Shown here: one piece after another, positions 6,001 to 12,373 of the stretch
Layout: each line of letters begins with the position of its first letter
How positions within the stretch are numbered: the stretch's first letter is position 1
DNA from: DAOQAU01 sp035354275
GTDB taxonomy: Bacteria; Cyanobacteriota; Vampirovibrionia; Gastranaerophilales; Gastranaerophilaceae
Assembly: GCA_035354275.1 (NCBI GenBank)
Contig: DAOQAU010000046.1
Coordinates: 1-12,889, forward strand
Direction of reading: 5' to 3'
Length of the DNA: 12,889 nucleotides
Made by a program: the position numbers and the translations under genes
Notes under the pieces: generated by a model
Told to the model about the DNA's origin: nothing
Seen by the model: only the letters and a program-made list of their open reading frames with translations
Databases searched by the model: none

Positions 6001-7391
6001 ATAAAAAGCCTCATAATTTTATCAATCAAACCTTCTTCTTCTCTAAAATCAGTTTGTTCAAGCTTTGCAAGTTTTTGTTTAATTTGCTCGTAATCATCTC
6101 CGACGGGTGCAACTTCAATGAATTTATTGTAAAATTCGAGAGATTTTTCTTTATTTTTTGTTTTTTCGTAAGCTTTTGCAAGGGTTTTTATTACAACTGA
6201 GTTTTTTGTATCGATTTCGTACAATTTTTCCAAAAATTTAATTTGGGTTTTGTAATCGCCTATGCTTTCGTTAAAATCGGCAAGCCGCTGAAGTGCTTTT
6301 TTATTATTGGGCTCAAGTGCTGCAAGCTTTTCCCAAAATTCAGCTGCGTGTGTAGAATCCTTCATATCGTCTAAAAGTTCTGCGATATTTTTTATTAAAG
6401 TTACATCTTTATCTTTGATTTGAAAGGCATGAAAATATTCATTAAGCGCAACATCCCAATCTTTTTTGGCAAGATTATATTTTGCCCAGTTGATATGTGC
6501 ATCAAATTCATTTTTTTGCTCTTCAAAAATCATAGCACGCATTTGGTACGCAAGCGGCGAATCCGGTTCAAGCTTGCTAAACTCATTTACCCCCTCAAGG
6601 CTTTTTTCAAAGTTTTTTGTGTTGAAATAGTACTGCGCTAAAAGCAAAAAATATTGAAAATTTTTTGTATGCGAAGGTTTAATTTTTTCTAAAATCTTAA
6701 AGGCTTCATCGTTTTTTTCGTTTTCAAGAAGACTTTTTACTTTAACCAAATCGTCTTGAGTAAATTCCAACGCTTTATCGGGTTGATTGTCTTTTAAATA
6801 CAGACGGGCAAGACTTTCTTTTACCGCATCGGAATCAAATCCGCAATCCAAAGCTCTTTGCAGAATTTCAATCGCACTTGAAATAGCATCTTCCTTAAAA
6901 TAAATATCAGCAAGTTTGAGATAGACAAATTCGTTTGCGCCTTGTGTGTCCAAAATTCTTAAATATTCATCAATGGCATTGTGGTTTTTGCCGACCTGTT
7001 CATAGAGGCTTGCAAGGACAAAGCGCGCAGAATTGCTCTGGGCTTGGTCTTGCGCCTTTTCGATTGCCTTTTTAAAATCGCCTATTGCATGGCTTAATTC
7101 CTGCTGAATTACATGCAGGTTTCCTCTTGAAACATAATATTTGTAGCGGTCTGTGTGAACGTAAATATCCATAAGCTGCTCATATGCAAGAGCATTTGCC
7201 ATATCCAGTTCAAGAATTTTTTGGTAATATTCCTGCGCTTCGTCTTTTTTGTCCAAAATTATCGCCACATGCCCTAGACGCTCAAGCACTTCAATACTTT
7301 TTGGTCTTTGGGCGTAAGCTTTTTTGTATTCTTCGTAGGCTTTGTCGTACTGTTCGTTTTCTTCAAACTGCTCGGCTAAATTTACACTCAT
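5991..7391 (-). CDS. Tetratricopeptide repeat protein
   Basis: 466 residues from the ATG at 7391, chosen because GAGGAG lies 10 bases upstream (7402-7407 on the + strand). The frame stays open to a TTG at 7409 but that would overlap the ribosome site. The protein is almost wholly TPR, about eleven or twelve 34-residue helix pairs. Typical units end in ..A.EYY.KILELDM, ..AIDEYLRIL, ..AAEFWEKLAALEPN and ..SLEFYNKFIEVAP. No signal peptide or membrane helix is seen, so it is probably a cytoplasmic scaffold for protein contacts. The C-terminus ends with a basic amphipathic helix (GLIDKIMRLFINK). Partner unknown. A cloverleaf-shaped repeat lies in its leader (7413-7485). Confidence 0.88.
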   Translation of the reverse strand: MSVNLAEQFEENEQYDKAYEEYKKAYAQRPKSIEVLERLGHVAIILDKKDEAQEYYQKILELDMANALAYEQLMDIYVHTDRYKYYVSRGNLHVIQQELSHAIGDFKKAIEKAQDQAQSNSARFVLASLYEQVGKNHNAIDEYLRILDTQGANEFVYLKLADIYFKEDAISSAIEILQRALDCGFDSDAVKESLARLYLKDNQPDKALEFTQDDLVKVKSLLENEKNDEAFKILEKIKPSHTKNFQYFLLLAQYYFNTKNFEKSLEGVNEFSKLEPDSPLAYQMRAMIFEEQKNEFDAHINWAKYNLAKKDWDVALNEYFHAFQIKDKDVTLIKNIAELLDDMKDSTHAAEFWEKLAALEPNNKKALQRLADFNESIGDYKTQIKFLEKLYEIDTKNSVVIKTLAKAYEKTKNKEKSLEFYNKFIEVAPVGDDYEQIKQKLAKLEQTDFREEEGLIDKIMRLFINK

Positions 7392-7412
7392 TTTGTAACT
7401 TCTCCTCAAAAC

Positions 7413-7485
7413 GTCATGCTGAATTTATTTCAGCATCTATCCTATATACTTTGGTGGATAGATCCCGAAACAAGTTCGGGATGAC
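7413..7485. repeat. 73-bp palindromic repeat that folds as a perfect four-way cloverleaf
   Basis: Four stems fill the element with no unpaired base at the junction. Outer stem GTCAT/ATGAC (7413-7417 with 7481-7485). First arm GCTGAA/TTCAGC (7418-7423 with 7429-7434). Middle arm ATCTATC/GATAGAT (7435-7441 with 7457-7463, 15-base loop). Third arm CCCGAA/TTCGGG (7464-7469 with 7475-7480). On the - strand it lies in the leader of the TPR gene, just before its ribosome site. It resembles dispersed palindromes whose translation gives RHAEFISAS-like peptides in spurious ORFs. Confidence 0.8.
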
Positions 7486-7569
7486 AAAAATATAATGTAA
7501 AACAATTATAAATATTAAACCAAAAACACAAATTTAAAACCAGTCACAAGGCTATTATTTTTTGATTTA

Positions 7570-7578
7570 TGTTATAAT
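7570..7578 (+). promoter_or_regulatory. Extended -10 promoter of the MmeI-like gene
   Basis: TGTTATAAT at 7570-7578 is an exact extended -10 (TG, one base, TATAAT). No good -35 hexamer is visible, as is common for extended -10 promoters. Transcription would start near 7585, about 22 bases before the ATG at 7607, leaving room for AGGAG (7598-7602). Confidence 0.6.
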
Positions 7579-7606
7579 TTTTTATGAAATCAACTTTAGG
7601 AGATTT

Positions 7607-10369
7607 ATGGCATTAAGTTGGAACGAAATCAAAGACAGAGCGTTAAAATTCTCTAATGAATTTAAAGATGCTCGATATGAAAAAGGTGAAACACAATCCT
7701 TTTACAATGAATTTTTTAATGTTTTCGGAATTAATAGAAGGCGTGTTGCGACTTTTGAAGAACCTGTTAAAAAACTTGGCGACAAACAAGGCTTTATTGA
7801 TTTGTTTTGGAAGGGCGTTATGCTTGTCGAGCAGAAATCGCAAGGCAGGGATTTAACAAAAGCCAAAACTCAAGCGTTGGAATATTTTCCGAACTTAAAA
7901 GATGAAGAATTACCTAGATATATTTTACTTTCTGATTTTCAGACATTTGAATTATTTGACCTTGAAACGAATGACGAACATAAATTCGACTTAAAAGATT
8001 TGTATCAAAATGTCGGATTATTCGATTTTATTGCAGGGTATGAAAAGAAATCTTATGCAGATACTGAAACTGTCAATATTGAAGCCTCAGAGCTTATGGG
8101 TAAGCTATATGATGAATTAAAAATTTCAGGTTATCCGCAACACGACTTGGAACTATTTTTGACAAGAGCGTTATTCTGTTTGTTTGCGGACGATTCAGAC
8201 ATTTGGGAACGTAATTTATTAACTCAATATATCGAAGAAAGAACAGCCAAAGACGGCTCTGATTTGGGCTTAAAAATATCTTTGTTGTTTCAGATATTAA
8301 ACACTCCACAAGAAAAGCGTTCTGCTAACTTGGATGAACACTTAAAACGATTTGCATATATCAACGGCGGTTTGTTTGCTTTACACGTTGAAATTCCGTC
8401 TTTCAATTCCAAAATGAGAGAAGTATTTTTAGAATGTTGTCGTTATGATTGGCGAAAAGTTTCCCCTGCGATATTTGGTTCTTTGTTTCAATCGGTATCT
8501 AATCCGAAAAAAAGGAGAGAACTTGGCGAACATTACACCTCTGAACAGAACATTCTTAAACTGATTGAGCCTTTGTTTTTGGATGAACTTTGGGAAGAAT
8601 TTGAAAAGGTTAAACATAATAGGAACAGACTTGAGGAGTTTCATAATAAGGTTGCAAGCCTAAAGTTTCTTGACCCTGCTTGCGGTTGCGGAAACTTTTT
8701 GGTTGTAACTTATAGAGAGTTGAGAAGGCTTGAAACGCAAGTTATATTGGCATTGGATTCTTTCAAAAAAGATTCAGGTCAAATGAGAATTGACGTTGCT
8801 TCACTTTCAAAACTTGATGTCGATAATTTCTATGGGATAGAGATTGAAGAATTCCCTTGTAAGATTGCAGAAGTAGCGCTTTGGATGACAGACCACTTGA
8901 TGAATATGGAACTGTCAACCCTATTAGGCTCTTTTTACACAAGGATTCCGCTTGTAAAATCGGCAAAGATTGTCAACGCAAATTCACTCTCTCTTGATTG
9001 GAACGAAGTCGTTAAGCCCGAAGAACTTAACTATATCTTAGGCAATCCGCCATTTATAGGGAAACAAATGCAATCTAAAGACCAATCTGCGGAAATGGCA
9101 AGTATATTTGCAGGAGTGAAAGGTGCAGGGGTTCTTGATTATGTTACTGCATGGTATCTGAAATCGGCTCAATATATCAAAAACTATTCTCATATCAAAT
9201 GTGCTTTTGTTTCAACAAATTCGATTACTCAAGGCGAACAAGTCGGTATTTTGTGGAACGAGCTTTTGAAAAACTATAATATCAAAATCCACTTTGCACA
9301 CAGAACTTTTGACTGGTGCAATGAAGCAAGAGGGAACGCCCACGTTCATTGTGTAATTATCGGCTTTGCAAATTTTGACTCAAACAAGAAACGACTTTTT
9401 GACTACGAAGACATAAAAGGCGAACCGCACGAAACTGAAGTAAAAAACATAAATCCGTACTTAATTGATTGTGATGATTTGGTAGTGTTAAAACGTTCAA
9501 AACCTTTGTTGGATACTCCCGAAATAGTTTTTGGGAATATGGCAAACGATGGTGGCAATTTAATCTTTAACAACGAAGAAGAAAAAAATGAATTTATAAA
9601 ACAAGAGCCATTAGCTGAAAAATATATCAAAACATTTATTGGAGCAGAAGAATTTATTAATAACAAAGTAAGGTATTGTTTGTGGTTAAAAGAGGTCAAC
9701 CCTATGGAATTGGCAAAAATGCCAATGGTGCTTGATAGAATAAATAAAGTTAAGGTTCTACGTTCACAAAGTACAAGAAAGGAAACAAGAGAGCTTGCCA
9801 ATACTCCTGCACTTTTTGGCGAAATTAGGCAACCTAACTGTGATTATATTGTTATTCCAAGAGTTTCATCCGAACGAAGACCTTACATCCCATTTGGATT
9901 TATAAACAAAGACCTTATTGTAAGTGATAGATGTACGATTATTGCAAGTAGTGATTTGTCTTTATTTGGAATATTGTCTTCTAGTATGCACATTACATGG
10001 ACAAAATACACCTGCGGCAGAATGAAAAGTGATTACAACTATTCAAATACTATTGTTTATAACAATTTTCCATTCCCGAAAGATATATTAGATAAGAACA
10101 AACAGAATGTTGAACAAAAGGCTCAAGCGGTGCTTGATGTTAGGGCAAAATATCAAAATACGGATTGTGGTGAAAGTTGCTCACTTGCGGTTTTGTATAA
10201 CCCCGAAACAATGCCTCCTGACTTGATGAAAGCACATCAAGAACTAGACAGAGCCGTTGACAAATGCTATGGCAAAACATCTTTCAAATCCGAACGTGAA
10301 AGAATCGAATTTCTGTTCTCTCTCTACGAACAATACACAAAACCATTGTTGACAAAACTATCAGGATAG
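7607..10369 (+). CDS. Type IIL (MmeI-like) restriction-modification enzyme, single chain
   Basis: 920 residues, essentially MmeI's length. One chain carries endonuclease, adenine methyltransferase and target recognition. The N-terminal nuclease motif D-x9-ExK is present as D65, E75 and K77 in FIDLFWKGVMLVEQK. The SAM motif is DPACGCGNF (356-364), and the catalytic motif for N6-adenine methylation is NPPF (480-483). A helical spacer lies between nuclease and methylase (about 160-340). The target recognition domain runs from about 620 to 825 and contains RPYIPFGF and GRMKSDYNYS, ending in VYNNFPFP (817-824). Family enzymes methylate one strand and cut about 20 bases away. The ATG at 7607 has AGGAG 4 bases upstream; an earlier in-frame ATG at 7562 precedes the promoter. 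All motifs look intact, so it is probably active. It stands alone with its own promoter between - strand genes, as expected of a horizontally acquired cassette. Confidence 0.95.
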   Translation: MALSWNEIKDRALKFSNEFKDARYEKGETQSFYNEFFNVFGINRRRVATFEEPVKKLGDKQGFIDLFWKGVMLVEQKSQGRDLTKAKTQALEYFPNLKDEELPRYILLSDFQTFELFDLETNDEHKFDLKDLYQNVGLFDFIAGYEKKSYADTETVNIEASELMGKLYDELKISGYPQHDLELFLTRALFCLFADDSDIWERNLLTQYIEERTAKDGSDLGLKISLLFQILNTPQEKRSANLDEHLKRFAYINGGLFALHVEIPSFNSKMREVFLECCRYDWRKVSPAIFGSLFQSVSNPKKRRELGEHYTSEQNILKLIEPLFLDELWEEFEKVKHNRNRLEEFHNKVASLKFLDPACGCGNFLVVTYRELRRLETQVILALDSFKKDSGQMRIDVASLSKLDVDNFYGIEIEEFPCKIAEVALWMTDHLMNMELSTLLGSFYTRIPLVKSAKIVNANSLSLDWNEVVKPEELNYILGNPPFIGKQMQSKDQSAEMASIFAGVKGAGVLDYVTAWYLKSAQYIKNYSHIKCAFVSTNSITQGEQVGILWNELLKNYNIKIHFAHRTFDWCNEARGNAHVHCVIIGFANFDSNKKRLFDYEDIKGEPHETEVKNINPYLIDCDDLVVLKRSKPLLDTPEIVFGNMANDGGNLIFNNEEEKNEFIKQEPLAEKYIKTFIGAEEFINNKVRYCLWLKEVNPMELAKMPMVLDRINKVKVLRSQSTRKETRELANTPALFGEIRQPNCDYIVIPRVSSERRPYIPFGFINKDLIVSDRCTIIASSDLSLFGILSSSMHITWTKYTCGRMKSDYNYSNTIVYNNFPFPKDILDKNKQNVEQKAQAVLDVRAKYQNTDCGESCSLAVLYNPETMPPDLMKAHQELDRAVDKCYGKTSFKSERERIEFLFSLYEQYTKPLLTKLSG

Positions 10370-10378
10370 TAATCCTGA
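10361..10378. terminator. Short hairpin between convergent genes
   Basis: TCAGGAT (10361-10367) pairs with ATCCTGA (10372-10378), loop AGTA, overlapping the stop of the MmeI-like gene and just before the pth stop (10389). No clear U-tract follows, so its terminator role is uncertain. Confidence 0.35.
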
Positions 10379-10388
10379 CCTACAAACT

Positions 10389-10943
10389 TTATCGATTATA
10401 CAAATTTTGAGCCTGCTCAAGTCCTTTTTGTAAGTAATCTTCGATTACAGGCCGTTTTAAAATTTCTTTAATTTTGACCAATTCGTCCTGGGTAAAATTC
10501 TGCAAAACAAAACTTTCTGAAGGAATATTGGGCTGAGGCCCTATTCCGATTTTAAGTCTGTCAAATTCTTTTGTCCCCAGCAATTTTATTATCGATTTAA
10601 TTCCATTGTGTCCGCCGTCAGATCCGTCGGCGCGGAATCGCAATGTACCTAAATCAAGCGAAATATCATCATAAATTACCAAAATATCTTTCACATCGAT
10701 TTTGTAAAAATTCATCACTGCAACAAGCGCCTCTCCCGACAAATTCATGTAAGTCAAAGGCTGAATTACCACAACATCTTCACCGTTTAATTTAAATTTT
10801 GCAATTTTTGATTTGAGTTTTTGCTCAACTTTAAAAGTTTGGGCATGCCTTTGCAATAAAAAATCTACCGCCATAAAACCGGCATTGTGCCTTGTTAAAA
10901 GGTGTTTCGGTTCAAAGTTACCTAACCCTGCTATCAGTTTCAT
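10389..10943 (-). CDS. pth: Peptidyl-tRNA hydrolase
   Basis: 184 residues, normal length. It releases peptides from tRNAs that fall off the ribosome, recycling tRNA in the cytoplasm. Known active-site residues are all present with an offset of one from E. coli: N9 (LGN), H19 (TRHNAGF), M66/N67 (YMNLSG), D92 (YDD) and N113 (GGHNG). The signature after LGN is unusual: FEPKHLLTRHN instead of the common PGPEY..TRHN. AAGGA lies about 11 bases upstream of the ATG. The gene converges on the MmeI-like gene with only 19 bases between the stops. Confidence 0.96.
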   Translation of the reverse strand: MKLIAGLGNFEPKHLLTRHNAGFMAVDFLLQRHAQTFKVEQKLKSKIAKFKLNGEDVVVIQPLTYMNLSGEALVAVMNFYKIDVKDILVIYDDISLDLGTLRFRADGSDGGHNGIKSIIKLLGTKEFDRLKIGIGPQPNIPSESFVLQNFTQDELVKIKEILKRPVIEDYLQKGLEQAQNLYNR

Positions 10944-10967
10944 TTCTTCTGTTGTCCTTTTTGAAAG

Positions 10968-10973
10968 ATTATA
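10968..10973 (-). promoter_or_regulatory. Likely -10 box for pth
   Basis: TATAAT on the - strand, about 25 bases before the pth start. No clear -35 is seen at 16-18 bases; only a weak TTTATT. Confidence 0.4.
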
Positions 10974-11055
10974 CTTATAATTTTAACCCAAATAAATATT
11001 ACCATGATGATTTATCTGACTTGTGCATGTTAAAAAAGTTAAAAAAGTTTATGAA

Positions 11056-11061
11056 TATAAT
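11056..11061 (+). promoter_or_regulatory. Likely -10 box for the HTH regulator
   Basis: A perfect TATAAT at 11056-11061 with no clear -35; the sequence upstream is A/T-rich (GTTAAAAAAGTT). Transcription would begin near 11068, just before the two palindromes at 11071-11093. Confidence 0.4.
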
Positions 11062-11070
11062 ACAAATAAT

Positions 11071-11093
11071 ATGAATTCATTTATGAACTTCAT
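11071..11093. promoter_or_regulatory. Twin palindromes, possible operator of the HTH gene
   Basis: ATGAATTCAT (11071-11080, perfect) and ATGAACTTCAT (11083-11093, same half sites with one extra central base) lie between the likely -10 and the ribosome site. Two near-identical palindromes before a regulator gene suggest autoregulation. This is inference from position. Confidence 0.4.
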
Positions 11094-11111
11094 ACAAGAG
11101 AGGGGATGATT

Positions 11112-11681
11112 ATGACGACAAAAAATAAGCCGATTATTCAAACGAAAAGCTCGCAAAAAGTGGCAAAATTTTTGGACAGCAATTCTTTGCACAAAAAAGA
11201 CTTCGCGGAAATGATCGGGGTAACACTTTCCTACGTTTATAATCTTATAGACAATACAATTCCGTTTTCAACACGCTCTACAACTCTGGAACGCATTGCA
11301 ACGGTTATGGAAATTGAACCCGAAGAATTTGAAGAATATAAAATTCCGCAAGAACCCATTTTGATTGATGATTCAATAGAATTTTTAAAAGACAGCCTTA
11401 AATTAAAAGGGCTTACAACAGTTAACTTTCTTAAATCTTTCCCGCGCAAAAAACGACTTGACATTGTGGATTTGCTCAGAGGTTCAAGCCCTTTGCCGAT
11501 TGACTTTAAGGAACTTATGATGATTGCTCAAGTTCTCGATTTAAAAAAAGACGAAATTTATCCGCTGTGGGAAAACAGAATGAGACAAGTGCTTGAATCA
11601 AGCGGAATGAATGTTAATGCAAATTCTGCGCTGGTAAACACGATGTTTGACTGTGCCAAAAAATTTGTTAATCTGAAGTAA
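11112..11681 (+). CDS. Helix-turn-helix regulator with two XRE-like domains
   Basis: 189 residues from the ATG at 11112. The ATG at 11106 directly abuts the ribosome site (AGGGG, 11101-11105), so the second start with a 6-base spacer is preferred. Residues 15-76 form an XRE-like domain: KVAKFLDSNSLHKKDFAEMIG, VTLSYVYNLID as turn and recognition helix, then LERIATVMEIEPEEFEEY, the usual closing helices. Residues 87-153 look like a second domain of similar layout (FLKDSLKLKGLTTVNFLKSF, MMIAQVLDLKKDEIYPLW). Probably a DNA-binding regulator. Neighbours do not reveal its target. A strong terminator follows. Confidence 0.75.
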   Translation: MTTKNKPIIQTKSSQKVAKFLDSNSLHKKDFAEMIGVTLSYVYNLIDNTIPFSTRSTTLERIATVMEIEPEEFEEYKIPQEPILIDDSIEFLKDSLKLKGLTTVNFLKSFPRKKRLDIVDLLRGSSPLPIDFKELMMIAQVLDLKKDEIYPLWENRMRQVLESSGMNVNANSALVNTMFDCAKKFVNLK

Positions 11682-11707
11682 AAATGTTCGAAAAAGTGTG
11701 TAAACCA

Positions 11708-11747
11708 AAGCGGCGGGGTGCTAAGCACCCCGCCGCTTCATTTTATT
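11708..11747 (+). terminator. GC-rich rho-independent terminator after the HTH gene
   Basis: AAGCGGCGGGGTGC (11708-11721) pairs perfectly with GCACCCCGCCGCTT (11725-11738), loop TAA, followed by CATTTTATT. Confidence 0.92.
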
Positions 11748-11928
11748 CAAAAAACAGTTGACTGAAAAACATGTTCTTGATAGGCTTTTAGTAAGGATTA
11801 ACAATATACACTAGTCTGTTAAACTTAATTTCCGTAGCGATACGGGTGACAAGTAAATAATGTAGGAAGTAACAAAAGACCACAATCTGTTTTGCACACG
11901 CAATAAACCCTATGTGAAAAGTCTTTTT
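11748..11928. other. Non-coding stretch upstream of tRNA-Lys
   Basis: No ORF is supported here. A possible tRNA promoter is TTGACT (11758-11763) with TAGGCT (11781-11786) at 17 bases, but it lies about 170 bases from the tRNA. Nothing closer to the tRNA has correct spacing. Confidence 0.3.
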
Positions 11929-11956
11929 GCTTACTTTTTCTACAGAAAAAGTAAGC
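11929..11956. other. Perfect hairpin overlapping the tRNA-Lys 5' end
   Basis: GCTTACTTTTTC (11929-11940) and GAAAAAGTAAGC (11945-11956) form a 12-bp stem with loop TACA. The last two bases of the stem are bases 1 and 2 of the tRNA, so the leader hairpin competes with the acceptor stem. Confidence 0.75.
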
Positions 11957-12030
11957 GCCACTAGCTCAGTTGGTAGAGCACTCCCCTTTTAAGGGATAGG
12001 TCCCGCGTTCGAATCGCGGGTGGCGTACCA
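11955..12030 (+). tRNA. tRNA-Lys (anticodon UUU)
   Basis: 76 bases with encoded CCA. Acceptor stem GCGCCAC/GTGGCGT (11955-11961 with 12020-12026, G1-U72 wobble). D-arm GCTC/GAGC (11964-11967 with 11976-11979). Anticodon stem CTCCC/GGGAT with a C-U mismatch at the top pair. Loop CTTTTAA with anticodon TTT (11988-11990). T-arm CCGCG/CGCGG (12003-12007 with 12015-12019) and loop TTCGAAT. Discriminator A at 12027. Confidence 0.97.
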
Positions 12031-12035
12031 TTTTT

Positions 12036-12063
12036 AAAGAGAGAACTTTCGTTCTCTCTTTTT
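12036..12063 (+). terminator. Terminator of tRNA-Lys
   Basis: AAAGAGAGAAC (12036-12046) pairs with GTTCTCTCTTT (12051-12061), loop TTTC, followed by further T residues. Confidence 0.9.
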
Positions 12064-12078
12064 GTTTGAAAAATTAAT

Positions 12079-12309
12079 GTCCCGCGATACGACCGCAGTT
12101 GTTTTTTCGACATAGTGTCTCAAAACAACAGGCGTTAATCGACAAGTCGATACCCTCATCTGCAAGGCTCAAACGTCCTGTTTTGTCTTGGATTATTCGC
12201 CGTTCGGAAAAACGTGGTTTTCCTCACTTGGACGAGTTTCGCTTCGCTCACTCTTGCGAAAATCCGCTCGCCTGCATCTGAGCTGAAATCGCGGGTGGCG
12301 TACCATTTT
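12079..12309 (+). ncRNA. Structured element bracketed by split tRNA-Lys T-arm halves
   Basis: The left edge GTCCCGCG (12079-12086) equals tRNA-Lys 12000-12007, and the right edge 12287-12309 is an exact 23-base copy of 12012-12034 (T-loop end, acceptor 3' strand, CCA and flanking T residues). About 200 bases replace the four T-loop bases TTCG. The ends pair as CCCGCGAT/ATCGCGGG (12081-12088 with 12288-12295). Inside are hairpins GTTGTTTT/AAAACAAC (12098-12105 with 12122-12129, with inner GACA/TGTC), ATCGAC/GTCGAT (12138-12151) and GGAAAA/TTTTCC (12206-12223), and a possible long stem GGCG/CGCC. It is visibly richer in GC than its surroundings, has no supported ORF and ends in its own terminator. 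It could be a structured RNA, a tiny mobile element or the scar of a deleted island; whether it is transcribed is unknown. Confidence 0.5.
12287..12309 (+). repeat. Direct repeat of the tRNA-Lys 3' end (possible att site)
   Basis: Exact 23-base match to 12012-12034, 275 bases apart. An intact tRNA at one side and a displaced 3' end at the other is the classic trace of integration into a tRNA gene. No integrase is visible in between. Confidence 0.7.
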
Positions 12310-12310
12310 A

Positions 12311-12337
12311 AAAGAAGGCATTAGCCTTCTTTTTTTT
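12311..12337 (+). terminator. Terminator after the split T-arm element
   Basis: AAAGAAGGC (12311-12319) pairs with GCCTTCTTT (12324-12332), loop ATTA, then five more T residues. Confidence 0.92.
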
Positions 12338-12341
12338 ATTT

Positions 12342-12373
12342 ACCAACTTCGCAGCTCAGTTGGTAGAGCTTCT
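12342..12373 (+). pseudogene. tRNA 5' fragment (D-arm remnant)
   Basis: AGCTCAGTTGGTAGAGC at 12353-12369 is identical to the D-arm of tRNA-Lys (11963-11979). The bases before it do not form a normal acceptor strand with any 3' partner, and no anticodon arm follows, since the unrelated gene's stop codon begins at 12374-12376. It appears to be a truncated tRNA gene. Confidence 0.6.

Noticed and set aside
7184..7495. + strand ORF with an RHAEFISAS-like end
   Set aside because: It is the antisense shadow of the TPR gene running into the cloverleaf repeat; such peptides are spurious translations of that repeat.
9403..9801. 132-codon - strand ORF
   Set aside because: Antisense shadow of the MmeI-like gene, with no ribosome site or protein-like pattern.
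7607..10369. Type I or BREX/PglX-type methylase
   Set aside because: The N-terminal D-x9-ExK nuclease motif, total length and MmeI-like recognition domain ending fit Type IIL, and no partner genes are present.
12099..12281. 60-codon + strand ORF inside the split T-arm element
   Set aside because: It starts at TTG with no ribosome site, and its sequence is explained by the hairpin-rich non-coding element.
12079..12305. Possible tmRNA (ssrA)
   Set aside because: tmRNA has a contiguous T-arm and a tag reading frame; here the T-arm itself is split, no 5' acceptor partner is visible and no tag frame is recognised.
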